Source: Candidatus Segatella caccae (GTDB lineage Bacteria > Bacteroidota > Bacteroidia > Bacteroidales > Bacteroidaceae). From it: a stretch of DNA of 43,580 bases. The position numbers and the translations under genes are program-made. Below the pieces are notes generated by a model, which saw only the letters and a list, made by a program, of their open reading frames with translations, did no database searches and had not been told where the DNA came from. This document shows positions 24,413 to 32,581 of the stretch, piece after piece. How positions within the stretch are numbered: position 1 is the first letter of the stretch; the number at the start of each line of letters is the position of its first letter. Where the stretch lies: positions 1-43,580 of the forward strand of contig USOQ01000014.1 in assembly GCA_900556395.1 (NCBI GenBank), read 5' to 3'.

Positions 24413-26470
24413 ATGGCACAAAAAGGTAATATCGGAGTAACAACAGAGAATATTTTCCCTGTCATCAAGAAATTCTTATATTCAGACCACGACATCTTCC
24501 TGCGCGAGATGGTATCTAACGCAGTAGATGCTACACAAAAACTGAAGACACTTGCAGCGCAGGGCGATTTCAAGGGCGAGATAGGCGATACCACCGTACG
24601 CATTAGCCTTGATGAGAAAGCAGGCACGCTTACCATTAGCGACCATGGTATCGGTATGACCGAAGAAGAGATTGATAAATACATCAACCAAATAGCATTC
24701 TCGGGTGTCACCGACTTCCTCGACAAGTACAAGGAGAACGCCAATGCCATCATCGGACACTTCGGTTTGGGTTTCTATTCTTCATTTATGGTAGCCAGCA
24801 AGGTGGAAATCATCACCAAGAGCTATCGTGATGGAAGCAAAGCTGTAAAGTGGAGCTGCGATGGTTCACCTGCCTTCGAGATAGAGGATGCAGACAAGGC
24901 AGAGCGTGGTTCCGACATCGTGCTGCATATCGCCGACGACTGTAAGGAATTCCTTCAGAAAAACAAGATAGAACAACTGCTCAACAAGTACTGCAAGTTT
25001 ATGGCTGTACCTGTAGCCTTTGGCAAGAAGACAGAATGGAAAGATGGTAAGAACGTGGAAACCGATGAGGATAACATTATTAATCATGTAGAACCTCTTT
25101 GGACCAAAGCCCCCAGTTCGCTGAAAGACGAAGACTACAAGAGTTTCTATCGCGCACTCTACCCCATGCAAGACGAACCTCTGTTCTGGATTCACCTCAA
25201 CGTAGACTTCCCATTCAATCTGACGGGTATTCTCTACTTCCCACGCATCAAGAACAACATCGATATGCAACGCAACAAGATTCAGTTGTACTGCAACCAG
25301 GTGTTTGTCACTGACCAGGTGGAAGGTATTGTGCCAGAGTTCCTTACCTTACTGCATGGTGTTATCGACTCACCAGACATTCCACTGAACGTAAGCAGAA
25401 GCTACCTACAGAGCGACAGCAACGTGAAGAAGATTGCTACTTACATCACCAAGAAAGTGGCCGATCGTCTGAACTCTATCTTCAAAGAGAATCGTAAGGA
25501 GTATGAAGAAAAGTGGGACGACCTGAAAGTCTTCATCAACTATGGTATGCTCTCACAAGAGGACTTCTACGACCGCGCCAAGGACTTTGCACTCTTCAAG
25601 GATGTAGACGACAAATACTTCACCTTCGAGGAATACAAAACTCTCATCAAGGACAACCAGACCGATAAAGAGGGCAACCTCGTATACCTCTATGCTAACA
25701 ACAAGGAGGAACAATACGCATACATCGAGGCTGCCAAGAACAAGGGTTACTCTGTACTGATGATGGATGGTCAGCTCGACACTCCTATGGTCAACATGCT
25801 GGAACAGAAGTTGGAAAAATCACGCTTCACTCGTGTCGATAGCGACATTATTGATCGCTTGATTGTAAAGGAAGATGCCAAGAAGACAGACCTCACTCAG
25901 GAGCAGACTGACAATCTGACACAGGTTTTCCGCTCACAGATGCCAAAGCTCGAGAAGACTGAATTCTATGTAGAAATCCAAGCCTTGGGTGAAGACAACC
26001 AACCAGTACTCATCACACAAAACGAATATATGCGCCGTATGAAGGCTATGAGCCAGTTCCAGGCAGGCATGAACTTCTATGGTCAGATGCCCGACAGCTA
26101 TAGCATCGTACTCAACTCTGATCATGCGCTCGTAAAGAAAGTGCTTGCAGATGCCGAGGAGCACACAGCAGAAGCCCTCAAGCCTATCTTGGCAGAGCTA
26201 AAGGGTCAGGAGGCTCGCCTCGCTGTGCTACATCAGACGCAGAGCAAGAAGAAACCCGAGGAGATTACTCAGGAAGAGAAAGATGACGTGCAGAACACCC
26301 AGAAGACCATCAACGATGAAAAGGAAAAGCGCGACGGCATCATTGCCAACTATGCAAAGAACAACAGCATCGTTCATCAGCTCATCGACTTGGCACTTCT
26401 ACAGAATGGTATGTTGAAGGGTGCTGCTCTCAATGCCTTCTTGAAGCGTAGTGTCGACATGATTAAGTAA
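24413..26470 (+). CDS. htpG: HtpG (Hsp90) molecular chaperone
   Basis: This 685-residue cytosolic ATP-dependent chaperone starts at MAQKGNIG (24413). An in-frame upstream ATG exists at 24344 only because a start would fall inside the sigma-54-like promoter, and the added residues lack family character. The GHKL ATPase domain (about 1-215) shows FLREMVSNAVDA with the Mg-binding Asn, ISDHGIGMTEEEI with the adenine-binding Asp, and HFGLGFYSSFMVA. The middle domain contains DIPLNVSRSYLQ with the catalytic Arg region. The C-terminal part is lengthened by a charged stretch (about 610-650, KKKPEEITQEEKDD). A strong terminator follows. Confidence 0.96.
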   Translation: MAQKGNIGVTTENIFPVIKKFLYSDHDIFLREMVSNAVDATQKLKTLAAQGDFKGEIGDTTVRISLDEKAGTLTISDHGIGMTEEEIDKYINQIAFSGVTDFLDKYKENANAIIGHFGLGFYSSFMVASKVEIITKSYRDGSKAVKWSCDGSPAFEIEDADKAERGSDIVLHIADDCKEFLQKNKIEQLLNKYCKFMAVPVAFGKKTEWKDGKNVETDEDNIINHVEPLWTKAPSSLKDEDYKSFYRALYPMQDEPLFWIHLNVDFPFNLTGILYFPRIKNNIDMQRNKIQLYCNQVFVTDQVEGIVPEFLTLLHGVIDSPDIPLNVSRSYLQSDSNVKKIATYITKKVADRLNSIFKENRKEYEEKWDDLKVFINYGMLSQEDFYDRAKDFALFKDVDDKYFTFEEYKTLIKDNQTDKEGNLVYLYANNKEEQYAYIEAAKNKGYSVLMMDGQLDTPMVNMLEQKLEKSRFTRVDSDIIDRLIVKEDAKKTDLTQEQTDNLTQVFRSQMPKLEKTEFYVEIQALGEDNQPVLITQNEYMRRMKAMSQFQAGMNFYGQMPDSYSIVLNSDHALVKKVLADAEEHTAEALKPILAELKGQEARLAVLHQTQSKKKPEEITQEEKDDVQNTQKTINDEKEKRDGIIANYAKNNSIVHQLIDLALLQNGMLKGAALNAFLKRSVDMIK

Positions 26471-26546
26471 TTATTATCTTCGCACTTTCGTGCGATAAGA
26501 GATAAAGAGATAAAATGACCACAAAAAAACAGGTCAGTGAATAAAT

Positions 26547-26609
26547 AAAGCTTGACTTCTTAGAGAATGTTTTTTTAGTAATATTCTTCTAAGAAGTCAA
26601 GCTTTTTTT
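26547..26609 (+). terminator. Strong terminator of htpG
   Basis: AAAGCTTGACTTCTTAGA (26547-26564) pairs perfectly over 18 bp with its complement at 26588-26605, extended by GAAT/ATTC inside, and ends in seven T (26603-26609). It lies about 75 nt after the htpG stop. Confidence 0.92.
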
Positions 26610-26620
26610 ATACCATTTAC

Positions 26621-26644
26621 TGAAGTTTCGCATGTACGGAAGTT
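26621..26644 (+). repeat. Dispersed 24-bp motif, copy 2
   Basis: Identical to 7572-7595. It starts 11 nt after the T-run of the htpG terminator and ends 8 nt before the palindromic repeat element at 26653. Confidence 0.8.
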
Positions 26645-26652
26645 ACTATTTA

Positions 26653-26754
26653 GCCCCCAAAAAACGCAAGTACTTGCGATGCCCAACGAAAGTACTTTCA
26701 ACAGCCAACGCAAGTACTTGCGATGCCCATCGCAAGTATCTTCATTTTTGGGGG
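26653..26754 (-). repeat. 102-bp element of four 12-bp palindromes at 22-bp spacing (copy B)
   Basis: Same architecture as the element at 2526-2627 but on the minus strand. Units (read on the minus strand) carry GAAGATACTTGC, GCAAGTACTTGC, GAAAGTACTTTC and GCAAGTACTTGC, with 22-bp steps, between CCCCC+A-run and T-run+GGGGGC. The first unit's degenerate palindrome is the same in both copies. It begins 28 nt after the stop of the minus-strand glycosyltransferase gene. Confidence 0.85.
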
Positions 26755-26782
26755 TAGTTTTCTGCTTTGACGATGCCTCAGA

Positions 26783-27544
26783 CTATTTATCTCCTGACAA
26801 CACACACGAATGGCATTTTTCTCGCCAGATATTCTTTATAAACAAAGCATTGCCTATGATGTAACGACGCCACATACGTCGTGGCTCCTTAAGCAAACGA
26901 TAAAGCCATTCCAACCCATGACGTTGCCACCACATAGGAGCACGCTCCACTGTTCCAGCAAAAAAATCGAATACCGCCCCAATGGTTCCTACATGACAAT
27001 GGATATGAAGCTTATCCCAGTGAGCATAAGTCCACTTTTCTTGCTTAGGAGCCGTCATGCCTATCCACAACAAGTCTGGGTTGGCAGCATGGATGGCATC
27101 CAAAATGGCTTGATTATCTTCTTCGCTGAACTCGGGCTTATAGGGTGGCGAATAGGTTTCAACTCGGAGATGCGGATATACCTGTGCTGCACGCTCAACA
27201 ATCATATCAAGCACCTTCTGCGAACTGCCCATAAACATGACCGTCTTCTCACCAGCCTTTGCAGCCTCTGTCTCAAGTTGGTTCATCTCAAACTCAAACA
27301 AGTCCCATCCTGCAATGCGCTCCCTGGGCTGCGACTTAGCATCAAGCCATCGACATGCCTTCACTATGCTTACACCATCAGGAATAAGCACATCACCACA
27401 ACTGAGAGCCTCAGCAAAAAAAGAATCTTTAAGAGCTGTATTATAGGAATGAGCATTGATTGTATTAATGAGCAACTTACCTTGAGGTAGCGTGGAGAGT
27501 TCGTCCTTGCTGTTCAATATTGTCAAAGTCTTCAGTTGAAACAT
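26783..27544 (-). CDS. WecG/TagA/CpsF-family glycosyltransferase
   Basis: This 253-residue GT26-family enzyme transfers an N-acetylhexosaminuronic acid or N-acetylmannosamine-type sugar to a lipid-linked acceptor in surface polysaccharide synthesis. Motifs: TINAHSYNTA (about 28-37), SCGDVLIPDGVSIVKACRWL with the conserved Asp-Gly, ERIAGWDLFE, VMFMGSS (donor-binding Rossmann strand), and DLLWIGMTAPKQEKW. The C-terminal tail (RAPMWWQRHGLEWLYRLLKE then PRRMWRRYI) is basic and aromatic, suited to membrane association. It stands alone with its own promoter; no polysaccharide cluster surrounds it, so the sugar and polymer cannot be named. Confidence 0.88.
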   Translation of the reverse strand: MFQLKTLTILNSKDELSTLPQGKLLINTINAHSYNTALKDSFFAEALSCGDVLIPDGVSIVKACRWLDAKSQPRERIAGWDLFEFEMNQLETEAAKAGEKTVMFMGSSQKVLDMIVERAAQVYPHLRVETYSPPYKPEFSEEDNQAILDAIHAANPDLLWIGMTAPKQEKWTYAHWDKLHIHCHVGTIGAVFDFFAGTVERAPMWWQRHGLEWLYRLLKEPRRMWRRYIIGNALFIKNIWREKCHSCVLSGDK

Positions 27545-27580
27545 AAGTTTACAGATTTATATAATAATTTTAAGTCATCA

Positions 27581-27612
27581 CAAAGGTATGGCTTTTCTTT
27601 GATACCACCAAA
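27581..27612 (-). promoter_or_regulatory. Promoter of the WecG/TagA gene
   Basis: Minus strand TTTG (27612-27609), 20-bp spacer, TACCTTTG (27588-27581). The ATG lies 36 bp downstream. Confidence 0.6.
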
Positions 27613-27647
27613 TAATTCACAGGAAAACATCGAAAAGGCAATGAATG

Positions 27648-27679
27648 TTTGGCTAATTCAAAACAATTTTCTATTTTTG
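27648..27679 (+). promoter_or_regulatory. Promoter of the ligase/kinase operon
   Basis: TTTG (27648-27651), 20-bp spacer, TATTTTTG (27672-27679). The ligase ATG is 29 bp downstream. Confidence 0.6.
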
Positions 27680-27708
27680 CAAAACAAACATAACATACCA
27701 TTACAAAT

Positions 27709-29685
27709 ATGATTCAGCAAGAAACGCTCATGAGACAACTGGTCGACAAGCTCAACCAGGCCTCAGAGGCATACTATAACGGCAAGGGTGAACTGATGAC
27801 CGACTATGAGTGGGACGCCATGTTCGACGAGCTGAAGCTTTTGGAAGAAGAAACAGGAATCACCCTGCCCGACTCTCCCACAAGCAAAGTGTCAGAAGAC
27901 AACCTGGCAGGACAAAAAGAAGAACATGAGTTTGCTGCCCTGTCACTCGCCAAGACCAAGAGCGTGACCGACCTGACCAAATGGGCCGACGGACGAAGCA
28001 TTTGGCTGTCATGGAAGTTGGATGGTCTGACACTGGTCGTCACTTACGATAATGGGCATCTCACCAAGGTGGTGACACGTGGCAACGGACACATAGGAAC
28101 CAACATCACCCATCTGGCTCCTGCCATCAGCGGTATTCCACAAGACATAGAGGAAAAAGGACATTTGGTCATCAGAGGCGAAGCTGTGATTTCTTACCCA
28201 GACTTCGAGCGCTTTGTACTTGAGACAGAAGGTGACTATGCCAATCCACGCAACTTGGCCTCAGGCTCACTCGCTCTCAAAGACATAGAGGAAGTACGCC
28301 CACGCCATCTGCAGTGGATACCCTTTACGCTGGTTTACACCGAGCATCCCCTCACATCTTGGGGTAAACGTATGCACTTCTTAGAGTCGCAAGGATTCAA
28401 TCCTGTAGAACGCATCTGCATAGAACAGCCTACCACTGATAGCATCCAGATGGCCATAGACCAGTTCACACATAAGGTAACAACCAAGGAATTCCCTTTC
28501 CCCGTCGATGGTCTTGTCATTACATATGATGATACGGAATATGCTTCTACGGGTTCGGTAACAGGCCATCATGCCACACGTGCAGGCTATGCCTTCAAAT
28601 GGCAAGACACACATGCCGACACGATACTCGACCACATAGAATGGTCGTGTGCAGCCAACACCATCTCGCCTGTAGCAGTATTCGCCCCTGTAGAGCTGGA
28701 AGGCACTACCGTACAGCGTGCTTCGCTCTGCAATATCAGCGAGTGCGAACGATTGGATATCGGTGGTAAGGGAACGCGCCTACAGGTCATCAAAGCCAAT
28801 AAGATCATCCCCAAGGTGATTCGTATCACCGAGAAAGTGGGTTTGCTCGATATTCCTCATCTATGTCCTGTCTGCGGTGCAGAAGCCCACATTACTGAGA
28901 GTGAAAGTGGCACCAAGACTCTCCATTGTTCTAACTCCGACTGTGCAGCCAAACAGCTGAAGAAATTCTCGCGTTTTGTCAGCAAGGAAGGCATCAATAT
29001 CGAGGGCATCTCTGAACAGACCGTTTCAAGGTTTATCAACGAGGGATTCATTCACGAATATGCAGACTTCTATCACCTCAACCAATACAGCCATCAGATA
29101 GCTACCTTTGAGGGCTTCGGCAGGAAATCGGTTCACAATCTACTCGATAACATCGAGAAGAGTCGCACCACAGATGGGCGTCATCTGCTCTATGCACTCA
29201 GTATTCCGCTCTGCGGTAGTGATGTAGCAAAAAGACTGTTGGCGCAATACCCTATCAAACAACTGGTGGAAGTAGCACGCACAGCCCTCTTCGATGACGA
29301 ACTGGCAAGCATCGACGGCATAGGTCCAGAGAAAAGCGCAAAGTTTATTGGTTTCTTCAGAGACGATAAGAATTTCAACAAAGTGCAAAACCTGATAAAG
29401 GAACTCAACATTCGAGAAGAAGAGCCTCTGCAGAAAGGTTCTCTTTGTAGCGGGCTCACCTTCGTCATCACTGGCGATGTGCACCACTACAAGAATCGCA
29501 ACGAGCTGAAGGCTTACATCGAGCAGCAAGGTGGTAAGGTGACAGGAAGCGTCAGCAAGAGCACGTCTTTCCTCATCAACAACGATGCTACTTCTGCAAG
29601 CGCCAAGAACAAAAAGGCACAACAGTTGGGTATCGAGATTCTTACAGAAGAACAATTTATAGAACAATTCACAACAGTCAAATAA
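27709..29685 (+). CDS. NAD-dependent DNA ligase, LigA-type, divergent
   Basis: This 658-residue ligase would seal nicks using NAD. The adenylation motif is WKLDGL with Lys103, not the KYDG I recall for Bacteroides LigA. Other motifs deviate too: TRGNGHIGTNIT for TRGDGxxGxDVT, YANPRNLASGSL for FANPRNAASGTL, and ANTISPVAVFAPVELEGTTV for the GRTGxxTPVA region. The catalytic Glu (VIRGEAV), VDGLVI motif, and AFKWQ motif are kept. A four-Cys zinc site (CPVCG ... HCSNSDC), helix-hairpin-helix repeats and a C-terminal BRCT domain (about 585-655) complete the architecture. The motif set resembles clostridial-type LigA. It may be an additional ligase; that needs the rest of the genome. Two deoxynucleoside kinase genes follow. 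Confidence 0.85.
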   Translation: MIQQETLMRQLVDKLNQASEAYYNGKGELMTDYEWDAMFDELKLLEEETGITLPDSPTSKVSEDNLAGQKEEHEFAALSLAKTKSVTDLTKWADGRSIWLSWKLDGLTLVVTYDNGHLTKVVTRGNGHIGTNITHLAPAISGIPQDIEEKGHLVIRGEAVISYPDFERFVLETEGDYANPRNLASGSLALKDIEEVRPRHLQWIPFTLVYTEHPLTSWGKRMHFLESQGFNPVERICIEQPTTDSIQMAIDQFTHKVTTKEFPFPVDGLVITYDDTEYASTGSVTGHHATRAGYAFKWQDTHADTILDHIEWSCAANTISPVAVFAPVELEGTTVQRASLCNISECERLDIGGKGTRLQVIKANKIIPKVIRITEKVGLLDIPHLCPVCGAEAHITESESGTKTLHCSNSDCAAKQLKKFSRFVSKEGINIEGISEQTVSRFINEGFIHEYADFYHLNQYSHQIATFEGFGRKSVHNLLDNIEKSRTTDGRHLLYALSIPLCGSDVAKRLLAQYPIKQLVEVARTALFDDELASIDGIGPEKSAKFIGFFRDDKNFNKVQNLIKELNIREEEPLQKGSLCSGLTFVITGDVHHYKNRNELKAYIEQQGGKVTGSVSKSTSFLINNDATSASAKNKKAQQLGIEILTEEQFIEQFTTVK

Positions 29686-29705
29686 CAGAACAATCAACAA
29701 CAAAT

Positions 29706-30344
29706 ATGTACATTGCAATAGCTGGCAACATCGGCAGCGGAAAGACGACTCTCACCAATATGCTCGCCAAGCATTACGGATGGAAAAAATTTCTGGAACC
29801 TGTCGATGAAAACCCATACATCGACGACTACTACAAGGATATTTCAAGATGGGCACTCAATCTGGAAGTGTATTTCCTGAAACAGCGCTTCAAGAATCTT
29901 TTGGAAATAGAAAGAAGTAAGGAAACCATCATTCAAGACCGAACCATCTTTGAAGGTGTGTACGTCTTCGCTACCAACAACAAGAACATGGGCAATATGG
30001 ATGAGCGTGACTACGATACCTACATGGGACTCTTCGATTCTATGCTACAGGTCATCAAGATGCCAGAACTCATGGTTTACCTACGCTCATCGGTGCCTCA
30101 TCTGGTAAAGAACATCCAAAAACGTGGACGAGACTATGAGCAGCAGATGCCTATCGACTATCTACAAGGCATCAACACGCTGTACGATGACTTCATATAT
30201 AATAAGTATAAAGGACGCGTACTCGTCATTGAGGTTGACCATCTTGACTTTGAGCACAATCCAAGAGAGTTTGGAGAAATCGTAGACAAGATAGACTCTG
30301 AATTGTTTGGACTCTTCTCGAAGAAAGACTCTAACAATGACTGA
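29706..30344 (+). CDS. Deoxynucleoside kinase (first of a tandem pair)
   Basis: This 212-residue cytosolic kinase phosphorylates a deoxynucleoside to its monophosphate (salvage). P-loop GNIGSGKT lies at residues 7-14. FLEPVDENPYIDDYYKDI holds the substrate-binding Glu. IQDRTIFEGVYVF carries the DRT form of the catalytic Asp-Arg motif, and KRGRDYEQQM is the lid. The family is the dCK/dGK type; deoxyguanosine or deoxyadenosine is most likely. It starts 20 bp after the ligase stop, and a paralogue follows 62 bp downstream. Confidence 0.88.
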   Translation: MYIAIAGNIGSGKTTLTNMLAKHYGWKKFLEPVDENPYIDDYYKDISRWALNLEVYFLKQRFKNLLEIERSKETIIQDRTIFEGVYVFATNNKNMGNMDERDYDTYMGLFDSMLQVIKMPELMVYLRSSVPHLVKNIQKRGRDYEQQMPIDYLQGINTLYDDFIYNKYKGRVLVIEVDHLDFEHNPREFGEIVDKIDSELFGLFSKKDSNND

Positions 30345-30406
30345 ACAAAATCTCACATCATATAAAAAAAGAACAATAATAACCCATTACATAAAAACAT
30401 AAAGAG

Positions 30407-31024
30407 ATGCATATAGCAATAGCAGGCAACATAGGTAGCGGAAAAACTACGCTCACCAAACTACTCAGCAAACGATATGGCTGGAAGCCCAACTTCGAGC
30501 CTGTAGACAACAACCCTTACCTCGCTGACTACTACGAGGATATGAAACGCTGGTCGTTCAACCTACAGATTTATTTCCTCAACAAGAGATTCCATGATGT
30601 CGTGGAGATTGCACAGAATAAAGAAACCATCATCCAGGACCGAACGATCTTTGAGGATGCTAAGATTTTCGCACCCAATCTTCATGCCAAAGGGCTGATG
30701 AGCGACCGCGACTTTGCCAACTATACAGACCTCTTCGACCTCATGATAAGTCTCGTAAAACTCCCTGACCTCATGATCTACATCCGCAGTAGCATACCTA
30801 CCCTCGTGAGTCACATAGAGAAACGTGGACGCGACTTCGAGAAGAGCATCCGCATCGACTATCTACAGGGTCTCAACGATCGCTACGAAGAATGGATTAA
30901 GGATTATAAGGGAAAACTCATCATTGTGGATGGCGACAATCTACACTTCGAGGAAAATCCAGAAGACTTCCGAAAGGTTACCGACCAAATAGATGCCGAA
31001 CTCTTCGGATTATTTCCGTTGTAA
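30407..31024 (+). CDS. Deoxynucleoside kinase (second of a tandem pair)
   Basis: This 205-residue paralogue of the preceding kinase shares the P-loop GNIGSGKT, the NFEPVDNNPYLADYYEDM substrate region, QDRTIFEDAKIF catalytic motif and KRGRDFEKSI lid. The two are clearly similar end to end but differ around the substrate pocket (VYFLKQRFKN versus IYFLNKRFHD; EGVYVFATNN versus EDAKIFAPNL), so they may prefer different bases. In lactobacilli, tandem kinases of this family form a dAK/dGK heterodimer; a similar pairing here is possible but unproven. A strong terminator follows. Confidence 0.88.
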   Translation: MHIAIAGNIGSGKTTLTKLLSKRYGWKPNFEPVDNNPYLADYYEDMKRWSFNLQIYFLNKRFHDVVEIAQNKETIIQDRTIFEDAKIFAPNLHAKGLMSDRDFANYTDLFDLMISLVKLPDLMIYIRSSIPTLVSHIEKRGRDFEKSIRIDYLQGLNDRYEEWIKDYKGKLIIVDGDNLHFEENPEDFRKVTDQIDAELFGLFPL

Positions 31025-31033
31025 TAGGATATT

Positions 31034-31079
31034 AAAAAACTCGTCTCTCTTTTTCCTCTAAGAGAGACGAGTTTTTTTT
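31034..31079 (+). terminator. Terminator of the ligase/kinase operon
   Basis: An 18-bp stem, AAAAAACTCGTCTCTCTT (31034-31051) with its complement at 31060-31077, an 8-nt loop and a run of eight T to 31079. Confidence 0.92.
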
Positions 31080-31143
31080 CTGAATACCCACCTGTTCTTT
31101 ATGAACAAGAATAAGATTTCTCTAAAATCTTGCAGCAAGATGG

Positions 31144-31181
31144 CAAGCAGTGAGGGTTTGGCTTTGTCAAGCAGTGAGGGT
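31144..31181 (+). repeat. Direct repeat CAAGCAGTGAGGGT, two copies
   Basis: CAAGCAGTGAGGGT at 31144-31157 and again at 31168-31181, 24 bp apart. The second is followed by a GGGTG/CACCC hairpin (31178-31195). A 10-bp inverted repeat, GAATTCAAAA/TTTTGAATTC, lies at 31214-31244. The rest of this 210-bp gap holds no gene that I can see. Confidence 0.6.
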
Positions 31182-31288
31182 GGCTTCAGTCACCCTATTC
31201 CTATAACTCGCATGAATTCAAAACAGAAGGAAATTTTTGAATTCTCCAATTCTTGACATTAAAAATGGCCTGCTCAACCTAACATTGA

Positions 31289-32389
31289 TCACTTCCTAAG
31301 AGCAATGTTGTAGTTGTAATACTGAGTATTACCCGTAATGTCCTCCTTCACATGGATAAAAGGCGGAAACTTCACACTCTCATGCTTAGCAATACCCTTT
31401 GTCTCAAGAATAACCAGCCCTTGGGCGGGAGCCTCAAAGGAGTCAAGTTCAAAATACTGACCTTTCCAGATAAAACTCTTGCGATGCTTGCGTATGGTAA
31501 CACGATAAGGGTCAGCCTGTTGAAGCATCGACTCGTAGAGATTCTTACCTATCTGACGCTCTGTCTCGATCTGCTCGGTAGCCGAAATCATCTTCTTGGT
31601 GGTATGAACATATACGGTCTTTCCATCGAAAACACGTTTACGAAGACGTACCTCACAACCAGGTTCGGTGGTAAGATAAGTCTGCACAATATCACTGTCG
31701 ATGCTACCGGCAACATCTCCCGTCACCTCTACGATGTACTTACGCTCCTCCTCCACAGGCTGAGGAATACCCAGCACATTACTGATTTCCTTGAGCACAC
31801 GATTCAACTTGTTGTTGAAGTCATCGTGATTGTTGATAACACGCAGATGCGAATGTCCCGTCCATGCACTTATCACCTTCTTGTCCAATTCGCGGGCTAT
31901 CTGAAGCCCATGCTCATCAGCTCGCTCCAGGCGCTGAGCATTGTTGCTCGTCGTATAAAACTGTTCTGCACCATCAGCAGCCGACACAAGATGAAGCACT
32001 GCATCATATCGTTCGTCACGCAACTGGGCCGTAGTATACCCAAACTCACCTATAATGCGATTCCACAAATCAGGAGAGAGATAAGAAGAAATATCCAATG
32101 CACCACGATCGCACACAATGATGACGGGCTTGTCGATCGTCTGTGCCATGCGCATCATGCTGTCTTCGAGAGCCAACTGAATCTGAAGCGTAGCCTTCTC
32201 GCCCTCATAGAAGAAATTGGCATTATCGGTAAGATAGTTCATACCAGCCTGGGTAAACATGGTAGGCACCTCTGGGATGGTAAACACCTTATAACCCAAT
32301 CCTGAGAAATGCTCAATGATTCTTACCAGGGCTGTCGTCTTGCCTGCACAAGGACCACCCGTAAGTACTATTTTCTTTATATTATTCAT
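31289..32389 (-). CDS. P-loop ATPase/kinase fused to a CYTH domain (TTD14-like)
   Basis: This 366-residue protein has an N-terminal AAA_28/NadR-like NTPase: Walker A GGPCAGKT (11-18), a DRG motif at 94-96 (IIVCDRGALD), and aromatic TWxGH-like HLRVINN region near 180. From about 210 it carries a CYTH (triphosphate tunnel) domain, starting with the ExExK signature EEERK at 213-217 and followed by charged beta strands (VRLRKRVFDGKTVYVHTTKK, VTIRKHRKS). The same domain order is found in animal TTD14, a nucleotide- and phosphoinositide-binding trafficking factor; a bacterial role is not known to me. A perfect promoter and a leader hairpin lie upstream. Confidence 0.78.
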   Translation of the reverse strand: MNNIKKIVLTGGPCAGKTTALVRIIEHFSGLGYKVFTIPEVPTMFTQAGMNYLTDNANFFYEGEKATLQIQLALEDSMMRMAQTIDKPVIIVCDRGALDISSYLSPDLWNRIIGEFGYTTAQLRDERYDAVLHLVSAADGAEQFYTTSNNAQRLERADEHGLQIARELDKKVISAWTGHSHLRVINNHDDFNNKLNRVLKEISNVLGIPQPVEEERKYIVEVTGDVAGSIDSDIVQTYLTTEPGCEVRLRKRVFDGKTVYVHTTKKMISATEQIETERQIGKNLYESMLQQADPYRVTIRKHRKSFIWKGQYFELDSFEAPAQGLVILETKGIAKHESVKFPPFIHVKEDITGNTQYYNYNIALRK

Positions 32390-32420
32390 TAGTTTATGAT
32401 TTGTCTATATGGTTATAAGC

Positions 32421-32469
32421 AAGCGATACACCATCAGCGCTTGATTGAATATGATACAGTGTGTCGCTT
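32421..32469 (-). other. Leader hairpin of the P-loop/CYTH gene
   Basis: AAGCGATACAC (32421-32431) pairs with GTGTGTCGCTT (32459-32469) with one mismatch. On the minus strand the predicted transcript starts near 32474, so the stem would sit at the very 5' end of the mRNA, about 32 nt before the start codon. Confidence 0.5.
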
Positions 32470-32478
32470 ATTTTTTTG

Positions 32479-32509
32479 CAAAATTACAACAAAACGAAGA
32501 CAACACAAA
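32479..32509 (-). promoter_or_regulatory. Promoter of the P-loop/CYTH gene
   Basis: Minus strand TTTG (32509-32506), exactly 19 bp, TAATTTTG (32486-32479). It gives a leader of about 85 nt. Confidence 0.72.
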
Positions 32510-32536
32510 ACGAAAACCACTTTTTTGTATTTTTAT

Positions 32537-32567
32537 TTTGCTATTTTACCGATTTAACGTACCTTTG
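32537..32567 (+). promoter_or_regulatory. Promoter of queD-queE
   Basis: TTTG (32537-32540), exactly 19 bp, TACCTTTG (32560-32567). Transcription from about 32573 would include the whole 168-bp repeat element in a leader of about 205 nt. Confidence 0.72.
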
Positions 32568-32581
32568 CAAAAAAGAAACTC

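Noticed and set aside
31352..32305. 317-codon plus-strand frame opposite the P-loop/CYTH gene
   Set aside because: The minus-strand protein has clear Walker A and CYTH motifs plus a perfect promoter; the plus-strand product has none.
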